Of a stretch of 64,000 bases of DNA, positions 32,143 to 43,800 are shown in pieces; within the stretch, counting starts at the first letter, position 1, and the number at the start of each line of letters is the position of its first letter. The notes below the pieces were generated by a model. The model was given only the letters and a program-made list of their open reading frames with translations. It had not been told where the DNA came from and did not search any database. This DNA is from Andalucia godoyi. Its lineage: Eukaryota; Discoba; Jakobea; Jakobida; Andaluciidae. The DNA lies in assembly GCA_009859145.1 (NCBI GenBank), contig VRVR01000008.1:257494-321493 (forward strand). The letters are read 5' to 3'. Position numbers and translations under genes: made by a program.

Positions 32143-33492
32143 ATGGATTCATCAGTGTTGGTGAATACCGAGATACCGCAGCCACGATCGCCGTCGTCCA
32201 CGGAAACGCCTTCGATGCCCACGAACGCCATTTTCCCTTTTTCTTCCTCTGACTCGCTGTCGTCCTCCGATTCGGCTCTTCAAAAGTCCTCCAAACCCAG
32301 CTTCCGAGAAAAGGACAAGGACAGGGATAAGGACAGGGATAGGGATGATGACTGGTATCCGGCATCGTTTACTGAAGATTTCATGCAGATTCTGAAACCT
32401 GTAGACATCCAATTGTCTCTGTTGACAGGCGTCAAGTCTTCGTCCAAAGTGCATTGCCGGCGATTTCGTTACTGGAAAGGGGTTCCCGACAGGCTGTCTC
32501 TTGTGAAGAACCCGCTGATTCAGACAGTTCCCGTCGTCCTCAGCAGCAACAGCAATTGTAGTAGTAGTAGTAGTAATGGTGGTGGTGGTGGTGGTGGTGG
32601 TGGTTGTGCGTTTGAGCTGCAGCAAACGAGAGAGTGTCTTGAGCAGCGTGGTGGCGGACATCACTCGGTCCGCGGATCTATGGGCGTTTCTCATTCGTTC
32701 CATTACTTTGAAGTGTCCATCCTTGAGACAGGTGCCAGTGGGACGGTTCGCGTGGGGATTGTGACTTCGCGAGCCGATCTGAATGCGGGCGTTGGATATG
32801 ATGCGTTCGGGTATGCATTCTCACCGCTCCGATCTTGCATTTTGCATCTCTCGAAATCCATACCTGTCGGAATGGCCGATGCTGCATACAGTGCGAAGGG
32901 AAGCGTGATCGGCGTGCTGCTGTGCTTGCCAAACGAGAGCGAAGCGATGGTGGAGATGCACTTGTCGGAAGACATGGTGTCGACCGCGGTACCTACTTCC
33001 CGGAACGCAGATTCCGATGCGTCTGTCTATGCTGTGAAGGCTGCGATGCGGGACAAGTTCGTTGTTGTGCAGGAGCTTGGAGAAGTTTACCGAAAAAGAA
33101 AAGAGGCTTCCGTCGTGTTTTTCCACAACGGAATGCCGATTCCGGGAGCACGTATCACGGACCTCTGGCATGTGAAGTACTATCCGGCCGTCTCGATCTA
33201 CGGACCTGCAAAGGCCGTCGTCAACTTTGGCTCAACATGGGCCGCAGTCCCGGATGTCTCCTCTCTCGGTATCGACATCTCACAAGTTCGTCCGTGGACA
33301 AGTGTCGTTTCCGAGTACGAACGCGACGCAAAGGATCGCATGGAATGGATCGCCAAGCAACGCGAAATCGAACGTGCAGAAAAGGAAAAAGAACGACCAT
33401 TATCTTTGACAACAACTGCAACAACAACTGCAGCCACAGCCACGGCGACAATCACAGACATACGTTTGAGCGAATCGGTAGCAATCGATTAG
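32143..33492 (+). CDS. ASH2L: ASH2L-like SPRY-domain protein (SET1/COMPASS subunit)
   Basis: 449 residues from ATG 32143 (the frame reaches 32101 only through GTG). ASH2L/Bre2 stimulates H3K4 methylation in SET1/MLL complexes through its SPRY domain. SPRY blocks: SVRGSMGVSHSFHYFEVSI, GVGYDAFGYAFS, VFFHNGMPIPGARITDLWHV and YYPAVSIYGPAKAVVNFGS, the last two being close to human ASH2L. Near residues 130-155 a codon-repeat insertion encodes SSSSS-N-GGGGGGGGG. The N-terminal ~80 residues are Ser-rich and disordered; no PHD or winged-helix region is seen, a Bre2-like arrangement. A charged helix (EWIAKQREIERAEKEKE) follows the SPRY domain, then a Thr-rich tail. Confidence 0.85.
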   Translation: MDSSVLVNTEIPQPRSPSSTETPSMPTNAIFPFSSSDSLSSSDSALQKSSKPSFREKDKDRDKDRDRDDDWYPASFTEDFMQILKPVDIQLSLLTGVKSSSKVHCRRFRYWKGVPDRLSLVKNPLIQTVPVVLSSNSNCSSSSSNGGGGGGGGGCAFELQQTRECLEQRGGGHHSVRGSMGVSHSFHYFEVSILETGASGTVRVGIVTSRADLNAGVGYDAFGYAFSPLRSCILHLSKSIPVGMADAAYSAKGSVIGVLLCLPNESEAMVEMHLSEDMVSTAVPTSRNADSDASVYAVKAAMRDKFVVVQELGEVYRKRKEASVVFFHNGMPIPGARITDLWHVKYYPAVSIYGPAKAVVNFGSTWAAVPDVSSLGIDISQVRPWTSVVSEYERDAKDRMEWIAKQREIERAEKEKERPLSLTTTATTTAATATATITDIRLSESVAID

Positions 33493-33590
33493 GCGGAACG
33501 CACAGGTCTTTTCCGGGGTATGTGCACGCATTTATGGATGCACCTGCACCTGCACCTGCACCTGTTCCTGTTTGAGTTTCCAACGAGAGA

Positions 33591-34127
33591 TCATGAATCC
33601 AAAAGCTGAGATGCAGCCTTTTCGTACTGTTCGCGCTGCTGGATCTGGTACTGTCTCTGTAACTCATACTGGAGTTCCTTTTCTCTTTGCATCTCCTGGT
33701 TGGTCTCTCTCATGATCCACGCACAGTCAAAGTTTGGGTGTGCATACTCACAAGTCCTTCCCTTTGCGCAAAACCCAGCAAAGTAATTCGGACACGCCTC
33801 ACGACGCTCATGCTTGTGTCTGCATCGCGATCCATGCTTGCAGAACCCGCGATTGTACCATGGACATTCCTTGATTTCAGTTCCCTTGCGAATGTGCAGA
33901 AACTCACAATCCGGCCGCAGACACTCTCCAGTATCCTGGAAAAACTGGCACGGAGCCATCTTGGAGCGATCGTAAACATGCAACCGATGGCACTCTTCAC
34001 CAAGCTTGCACCGTCCAAACAACCAGTATTTGCAAACGACCCGCTTCGACATGTCAGGCGGAACGTCCTGCTGTAAGTGCCGTTCGAATTGGAACTTCAG
34101 ATTTGCATCCGAAAAAAACAGCGCCAT
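33591..34127 (-). CDS. CPSF4: CPSF30/Yth1 polyadenylation factor with four CCCH fingers
   Basis: 178 residues (yeast Yth1 208, human 269). CPSF30 reads the AAUAAA hexamer in the cleavage and polyadenylation complex. Four CCCH fingers are visible: VCKYWLFGRCKLGEECHRLH, PCQFFQDTGECLRPDCEFLH, ECPWYNRGFCKHGSRCRHKH and CPNYFAGFCAKGRTCEYAH. They align with human fingers 2 to 5. The N-terminal motif LKFQFERHLQQ corresponds to human IKFDLEIAVEQQ, yet finger 1 is absent between them. No C-terminal zinc knuckle is present; the tail is Gln/Arg-rich and helical. The ATG is at 34125-34127 and the stop is TGA. Convergent with ASH2L across 98 bp. Confidence 0.93.
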   Translation of the reverse strand: MALFFSDANLKFQFERHLQQDVPPDMSKRVVCKYWLFGRCKLGEECHRLHVYDRSKMAPCQFFQDTGECLRPDCEFLHIRKGTEIKECPWYNRGFCKHGSRCRHKHERREACPNYFAGFCAKGRTCEYAHPNFDCAWIMRETNQEMQREKELQYELQRQYQIQQREQYEKAASQLLDS

Positions 34128-34856
<729 letters not shown>

Positions 34857-37800
34857 CTAGGGCGAGTTGAGCTGGTCATCCGAGGCAGACGATGCGGGCA
34901 AGATTCGAATGAAGGGAATTCGAGGAATCACAGGGCTTTTCCGCGATGGTGGCGCACTCTGCAAGTCGTCGACGGACTGGCTGGCGGAAACATTCGGCGA
35001 AAACACGTCTTCCGAACCGCTGGTTGGCGGAGAGGACGACTCTGCGTCGGCGGCCTGTTCGAGACTGTCCGTTGGTCGGCGAGAACGATTTTCTCGCGAC
35101 ATCTGCGAGGGTTGTTGTTGTGGCTGCGGCGCGGGTAGCTCGCAGGGCATTTCCAACATGCCCAGAGACTGCCGCTCGGCAGAACCACGACGGCTGGTCG
35201 GCGGCTGGACGGAAGGACGCGATGTCCGCTCGGTGAGTTTCTTGTGATACGACAGCAGTGAGCCCAGGACAAACGAAGAACTAGAAGCATTCCCAACACA
35301 TATAATGACTGCACTGTCGAAAACAGCTGCATGGAGCGCTGGTGAGCACTCAAGACTCAGGATACCGGCAAAAATGTCGAGCGCACTTGCCTGGATTGCC
35401 GCCACACGGAATGCAGCAAACGTCTCACATAGTGCAGAGAACAAACGAAGGAAACGCAAGCTCACTGCAAGATCAGAAGCGTCTGCATCAGACTCGTCGA
35501 CGGATAACACCGACGACCTGCGATCCGGCGACACGGAAAGAAGAATGCGCTCAACAATGGAAGAGTAGCGCGGCTCAAAGCGGGCAAAAGACAAGTGGTC
35601 CGGACCGTCTTTGTGGACAAACGACTGCAGGAGTTCCAGAACAGAAGACATCAGGAGCTCTTTGAAAACGATCTTGCGGATTCTCGATAGTTCCGGAAGC
35701 CCGTCAAAATGCATGATCCAGTAGGACGCAACGATGCCAGGCTCTAGCAAGAGCACGTCAATCGCGAGAGAAGCGCAGCCGATAGGAATTGGGGGCGTGC
35801 ACGCGCCTCGAAGAGCGACGTGCGGGCATACGGAATACAGAACCAAGATGAGTGCATCTACGAAGAACTGTTCAACAGCATCGAGGGTGGTACGAGACCA
35901 AGACTGAACAGTAGCGATGGACTGCTCCAACCCGGTCCAACACATCGACGAAAAAAACAACTCGGGGAGAGGCCGCGAGGCAACGTAGGAGGCATCCCAG
36001 AGGGAGTCTGCAAGGCCGTCTGGTACTTCAACAGGAATCACCGCAGAAACAAAGGCTTGGGAAAGGCGAAGAACGAGAACTGGGAAGTCGTGAGCGATCT
36101 TGAAAAACAACGGTATGAAGCATTCGTGGCGAGACAATACATGGATGATGTCATCAATGTCCGCAACGACGAGCAGTTTTCCAACACAAGCGAATGATTC
36201 TGCGTCGAGATCGAGCACCTGGAGAAGATTCATCAAATCTGAAAGCCGTGACACCTGGCTCCTTTCGAGTTGGCCAACCGGGGAAGTTGGAAGACCACCG
36301 GCCAAATATGCTCCTGCATGTTGTTCAAGATACTTGAGAACCGTCGGCATCATCCAAGGATCAAAAGATTGGCGTGCAATATGCTCGCCGAGAATGGACA
36401 GAAGCGATTTTGTATCCGGCGACAGTTGTGCTTGAACCAGTGCCATCAGAGCGCACATCGTATAAGCAGCACTCGCGTGGTTCGATGCCGCTTGTTGAAC
36501 TCCTGTCAAAAAGTTTCGAAGAGGATGTCCACGGAGGAGCTCACTGTGTCCTGCCCGGACAAACCTCGAAACAAAAGCGACGACAGCGGGGAAGATGGCA
36601 AAAGCGGATCCGGAGCAAACGTCGGGATTCATTTCTATCCAATCAAGGAACAGCGTCACTGTGGCAGCACACATATGTTCGTAATCCTTGTTTGTGACCA
36701 ACGACTCGCAAACGTCAATCAAGATGCGAAACAGGGCTTCAGCATGAACCAGTTCCTTACCAGAATCCAACACCAATCTGGAGTTATCCAGCAGCCGCCG
36801 ACATAGCTGTGCGAAACCTGCACTTCGGGTTGGTCGTCCCTTGGCTACAAGAGAAACGATTCGACTGGTCAATTGAATGTTGCCCACAAGCGCATCGGAT
36901 GCAGCAGATAAGAGGCTCATCGACAAACTCGAATCAAAAAGTGTTGAGCTACTACGCATTTGATCCACTGAACAAATAGACACGATAAGTTCCAGCACCG
37001 ACGTCCAAACTTCAGACAAATGGGAATCCACCAACAATCCAGCCAAGGAATCCATTATTTTGATCAGGTCTTCCTCGGCCAACATCACACCCACATGCTG
37101 ACACCAAACATGCAGCAGCGCGAGTGTTCGCTTGCGGTCCGACGACGTCGAAGCAAATTTCAGCAGTTCGTCCGTGAAACCCGAAAGCCGATACTTGGAA
37201 AGAGATCTTGTGTGCGCCGGTAAACAGAAAACGACCACCAGAAATTCCAACATGGAAATGTCGGATGTTCTCGCAAAGGTTTCGAAGACTTCGATCAAAT
37301 CCTGCTCCCCGGTGGAGGAAGCAATCCGTTGGAAACAGTCTTTTAGAACGGTGCTGCGGCGGATAATGCGCACTATCAACGCAACAGCTCGTGTTCGTAG
37401 CCCAACGGATCTGTCCGGTGCAAAGAAGAACGAAATGAGAGACGGAAGCACAGTGCTGCAAAATGTGGAAACTGGGACAGAGGACTCCTCAGAAGTCACA
37501 GCGGATCCAAAAACCGGTCCCACAGGGAAGACCGCAGCCAAACCGATTCGGACATTATCTAAGCAGATCTGCGTGAACCGCAGGCTTTCATCAATAACGA
37601 TCGAATCGGCAGAGGACGGCAGCAGAACAGTTGTGTTCGCCAAGGCTCGTAATATATCCTGTTCTGACACAATAATGGAGCGACGACTGTCTCGAAAAAT
37701 ATGGTCCATCATTGAGAAGATATCTCGTAGTGAAGACGCGGTAGCACTTGATCGTATCATGGATATCAACTTTGCACCGAGACCACTAGGAACGACGACC

Positions 37801-40800
37801 TGGTTGATGAAGACTTCCCTTTCAGCGTTTTCCAAGCTGGAGAAGCAGGACTGTAGCACAGGAACGAGAGTCGGCACGGATTCGGAGCATACAATAGCTT
37901 GGCTGAACTTGCCAGATTGACAGCAGCGGACAACGACACTGTGGTCCGACAGCCGGTACGTTAGCAATTGCGAAGCAATCTCAACAGACATCAGCAAAAC
38001 ATCTTGCTTGTTTAGCACCGAAGAGGATGGCGAGAGAACCACGGACGCCGACCCAGCGCCAGCGCCAGAGCCAGAACAAATGGCTTCCCATAATGCGGTT
38101 TCATGATCGGATTTGAGTAGCGGTGCAGGCAAGACGCACTTCCGCCCGTTCTCGTGCACGAATGCCAGGGACTGACTGACGAGCTCAAGCATATCTATCG
38201 CAATGCTCGACGAAAACAACGTCCACATGTCGACAATCATGCTGCTTAAGAACATTTCGCACAACCGATAGAGGGTATCTCTGGCAAACCCGACGCTGTC
38301 CGAGGATCGAACAGCATTCACCACGCATGTTGAGGTACGAAGAACTAAAGAGCGCTCTGGAGCAGAGAGATTCATCGATGTAGAGCTCAGTAACGTCAAG
38401 CAAAACTCGAAAACCCGCGAGACATCGTCAGACGACAAACTTGAAAAGGAGACCGAAGCGTTCGAGAATACTTTCTCAGCAACTGAAACCACCGTCATGG
38501 AGAACGATTTTGACAGATGGGAGCTGTCGTCTGCCGAATGCAACAGCGAAATGACCTTTCCAATGCCAAATCTGGCGATCGCCAAAGCAACGTGCTCCGC
38601 TGAAGAAGTAAGCACGGAGTCCAGAGACATTACCACTTCCAGCTGCTGGCTAAAGGGAAGCGCCTCCAGCACTTCGGACGACAGCAAGAAGGGCAAAACA
38701 ACATCTGGCGCCAAGCGACACAACACCAAGTAGAACTGGAGGAATGATGAAAACTGCACAGCAACGGGGATATTGACCGCCACCACCGAAACACGAATAT
38801 CCTCTTGCGACAACGACAGTCGAACTTCGACTTTGATGTCGTCTGATGCAACGCCGCCGGGTTTGCCCTGGTGACTTCGCCAGGCAGATTCCGTAACGTC
38901 AATGAACTCTTGAATGTCCAAAGAAGGATCTTCGGAGAGCGCCAAAAACTTGGTTGACGAACTCAGAAGCCCAAGTGCAAGGTCCAGCTGAGCATAGCCG
39001 GGCACCAACAAGTTTGTCATGACCACAGATTGAATTTCCCGCAACACCGAAGCTTCATCGGATACCATGTCAATCATGAAGTTCCTAGAAAGCAGCGAAT
39101 CACGAGGGTTTGACGGAGACAAGTCCAGCGAATCTCTTCCGCCGCGTTTTGGAGAGCCCTCGCGCGCAGAACTTGTTATGCAGCTGAAAAACCGGTTCAG
39201 CGGATCGATTAGTTCCATGACAAATCTCAAACAATTTCGGAACAGAAACGCACGGGTTTGGGACATCAGCGATGCTGGGGCAACAGATGTTAGCATCGAC
39301 ACCAGCAATTCACGCCCTTCTGCGGCAGAAACGACATCAATCACTGACAATATCTTCCGAACGAGAGCATCATTCAAGTTATATGCAAACTCTTCTTTGT
39401 TGAGTTTCGGAAGAAGCAGCTGCAAAATGTTTAGGATGCATGGACCTATCGTCGCTATCAACATCGATCCCGAGTCTGGCAAGCTTGAAAGGGAGGAAAA
39501 AAACCGCGCATCGCCACCGTAAGAGATGAAATAGCTAATGAAAAGCGGATCCGCCGACATCATTTTTTGCAACAACAGATAAAGAGTCCCAGGATCTGCG
39601 GATACTTCAAAAGCAGTTGCAAAAAGCTCAGCATCACTTGCGCACAGGCCTGCTTCAAAACCTAGATTCGAACGCAGGGTGAACCATGGTGTTCTGCAAG
39701 ACGCATGCACACCGCGAATCAACATTTGACAGAAGTGATCCACTACTTTTCCCAGGTGTGAATCGGAAACCTGCCAAAGTTTTGGAGCTGAACACGCAAC
39801 ATGAAACGCCAGAGAAGTGACGGATTGCAAGAGTTCTGGGCAACGGATGGTCAGCAGGATCTCTTCTGAAGTAAATGGGATTTGCTGAAGCGAGAGCCTG
39901 CACAGCACCAGAGCATCCGCGTCTGCTAAGCGGCAACGCAAAAGCTCCAAGCAATCGTTCCAGGAAAGTGAGGAGCACAGAGCATGATGGTGCGATCGCA
40001 AGTGCGAGACCCGGCACGCAAAAGGCAAGACATCGGACACCATAGAAGTAAATGAAGGGTCTTTGAGCAGGACAGAAAGAAGGCCAAACACTCGACCATG
40101 GTCTTTGAACATCAGCTCAGCATCATCAAAAGACGCAAACAAGCGCATCAGCGATGTCCACAAAACAACGAATTCAAACGAAGATGCGTTTTTTGCCGCG
40201 CATACAAATGCTGCATCGTACAGCAAGGAGGGATTGAACCCGGGGGTCATCGCACGCAGATCAGCTGACGAAAAGAACGGAAGACTGAACAACTTCTCGA
40301 CGTACCCACAGAGCACCAAGTCCGGCCCACAAAGCAGCAGGCCGCGGCTTGCATCCCTGAATGTTTGCGCTGAGAACTCCAATAACGGAGCGTAGCGAGT
40401 GTGCAAGTGAGACTGTCCGCTCAGCAGCATAAGACACAGATCCAGCACAATGCACATTACCTGCCTGAAGCACGTGGCTGATATATCCAGCGCAAACTGT
40501 CCAGACGAAGTGTCCACTTTCAAAATCTGCAGCACAAGGTACTTTGTGGCGCCAACGATCGGGTCTACAACACCAGGCCTGATCTCAGATGGTTCAGCCT
40601 CGGATCGACTCCAATAAGACCACAGCCAAGAAAGCGCCCTTGAAAGACTGATTACCGTCTCGCAGCGTGCATCGGACGAAAAATCAGAGTCGGTGCAAAA
40701 GTTTGAAACTGCTTTCACAATTCGCGACGCCAAATCCCGGGCACCCTCGGGACAACCAAAGATTTTGGAAAAGAAGGCTCTGGAGAAAGTGTTCTTTGAG

Positions 40801-43800
40801 AAATCCGACAGCAAGAGCCGAGAATATGCAGGAGAGCCAAGCACCACGGACACCACGGCCATCTCGTCCAGTCTTAGCAATTGCTCCAAAATCTCCTGCG
40901 GATGAGACATTCGAATAGACGAAAAATCGTTGTAAGATCGATCATCCTGAAGGAACGCATGCGCCAGAGAAGACTTTCCGTAAAGACCCACGTCCTCTGA
41001 TTGGCAAGACGTCCAAAAGGAATGGGGTACATTCAGCACCACGGACAGCAGTTCCCCAAGCCACGACTTCGACGACAACCCAGCCATGTCATCGACAATC
41101 CTCAAGCAGTACGATATGGATGCCAGAATAACGCCGCAAACAGCAGGATCTTGCTGCAATCCTCCTTTTTGCAATATTTGTTGCAGTTTCGACGTCATGA
41201 CCGGAACAAAAGCAAAGAAATGCGCTTCGGAAAATCTGCCAAGCAGGCTGACAACAGACGAGACTCGACCGCAGAATGCATCCATAGATAGCAGCTCTGT
41301 AAGCGTGGCCAAGACATCTTGGCTGCACAATTCGTACCCGTTGGACAAAATATCACGTCCAATAATCTTGATAACCTGCTGCGTCAACTGCAAAAGAATA
41401 TCCAATCGAAGTCCGAAGACATCTGACATTCCTTGCGGAAGTGGCAGCACACTCCTGAAAGCTGAGCAAAGGTACCCGTCCAGCTTGCGCAAATCGCTTT
41501 CGGTAGTGTCAACCTTGCCGGATTCCAAAAGCTTGCATGTCCGTAAGAAAACGATCGATACGATCGGACTCTGCAGATCCCACGGTCGTTCCAGAATACC
41601 GCGAAGACTGTCCAGTACCTTCGACACATGAATAACATCTGCATGAGATTGCGAATGTTCAAAGAAACAGGGGTGCAAGCACATTTCGGAGACCAAAGGA
41701 GAAGGATGCGAATCTAAATACTTCACCAAGGAAGACCACAGGTTGCAAGCAGGCAATGCATTCAGCAATCCCCCTTGCGAAACGTATGCTGCAAGAAAGG
41801 AAAGGGCCAATTCCTGCAGTCCACTATCCTGTCCAGCCAATGCCGTCTCGATGACCGGGCACCACAGATCACGAATTCTGCACCAGGTTTCCCAAAGTTC
41901 CGTTCTACGACCATGCATCATCGAGAGGAACGTGTTATCAACGATGGAATCGACACCCAGAAATGAGGAAAGGCGTGAAAAAACAACTTCAGAGTCGTCA
42001 TTTAGAGCAAGTAGGAACAGAAGACCAGAAGTGTCTTTCGCAGATACGAATACAGGGCTAAGACAGTCCACAACAGAGACAATGTCATCCGATCGCAAAA
42101 CACCCTTTAAGTGGTTCAGAATCCTTTCTTTCACAGCAGTGTCCTTTATCAGATGAGAGAAGACAGAAACGGCTGCAGAGCAACGAGTGAACAGGAATGA
42201 CAGCATGACACTCAAAAACTGACTAGTCATATCGTCTTCCGTCAGCAGAAACTGAAGATGCACAGATTGGGTCTGCGATTCCATAACCGCTGATAGCGCT
42301 TCCACTACCCGAACAGCAATTCCGCGTCCATGCATACTCACCAATCCACGCGAGAGAGCTTCTGCTGCATCATGCAGACTCGGAACACCTGTTGTCGCAC
42401 AAACACGGATGACGGCAAGCACAATGTCCAAAGAAGAGTCTGCTGAAGCCTCCTCATCGACAGTTGCGATTCCAGTCATCAACATCTGCCTGTAGAATTC
42501 CACATAGGACACGCACAGTTTCAAAACGCGATGATGGTCCGGAAACTCCGTCTTCGAATGAACGTTGTACATATACGCCCAGGATAACAGTCGAATCGAC
42601 GAGCATAATGCCGGCGTCATGCAAGAGCCTCGATCACCAAGTTCCAACTCGGCCATCAAACAGGACACAGGTCTCACCAGTGACATCACCTTCTCCATGT
42701 CGTCGACATTCAACGACAGATCGTCCAGAACAGCCGCAGACCAAATTGCATTCCGAATTCGCCTCCGAGAATGCGGATTCTTGGCAGCAGACTCGAGGAA
42801 CGCAGACGCCAAAGAATAGTAATCCAAGACACGATCTTTCCAAAACGCTCGCAAAAGAGTCTTCAACTTTGAAGACGCACGGGGCGTCGCTGGAGCAGCG
42901 GACCGCGGAGTAGCAGCCAGCAGCGAACGAGGGCCCCCAGCAGACGGAGTCTTTGAACCAGAAGAAGAAGAAGAAGAAGAAGAAGTAGGGGTCGACGGAA
43001 GATTAGTTGGCTTGTCTGGGCAACAGAACTCGGTTGAAAACCCAAAGCGACATCCAATTTCCTCGTCGATAAACATACGATCCACACGAATGCCCAGTAG
43101 GGGAAAAAAGCGCGAAACGTCCACAGACGTCAGCGCTGTGACAAAATCCAAAGTCGACCAGTACTTTTGACCCAAAATAGACAGGCATTCCAAAGAGAGA
43201 GTCATGACGGACTTGATGTCAACAGAAACCAGCAACGATTCCAGGGCTCTGGGGGACCAGATCACGACGTCGTTGTTGACAATGGATTGCGAGATTTCAA
43301 GGACCATCATCGCGGAGCATAGGAGCACATCTCGATCTGCATCCAAAGCGCAGCGGTGGGACATGGCGCACAGTTGCAACGCGCTTGCCAAGCTGGCCCA
43401 GTTGCCCTTCAAGAGCACAGCAGACGACGACGACGACGATAGGGAAGCTCTCCATGTACTTGGCGTTAAGACGCTTCGCGAAAAGTACGCTGCCAACAAC
43501 CGCGCAATGCTGTTATCCGGATTGATGCGGGCGCGAGACAGCAAATTCAGAAGAGAGTCCGTGTCCCCTCCAATGTGCATGCTGACATCATCTGAAAAGT
43601 CAAGCAACATGCTCAGCAAACCAGCTGCAGCATCAGAAGTTGATTGCTTCGAGCTTGCCATGCGCTTCAGAATAGATTCCAAGACGTTGCTGGAGCACCA
43701 CGACTTCTTAACCACTGATTCCAAACCAAGTTTCTTGAAAAACGGCTGCAGCGACAGGAAGACACAAACAGAAGACACAAACAACAGGTCATCAGAAGAC

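Noticed and set aside
40225-40252. tRNA T-arm-like GGGATTGAACCCGG (also near 59060)
   Set aside because: Both lie inside conserved or continuous coding frames, and no acceptor or anticodon stem can be built around them.
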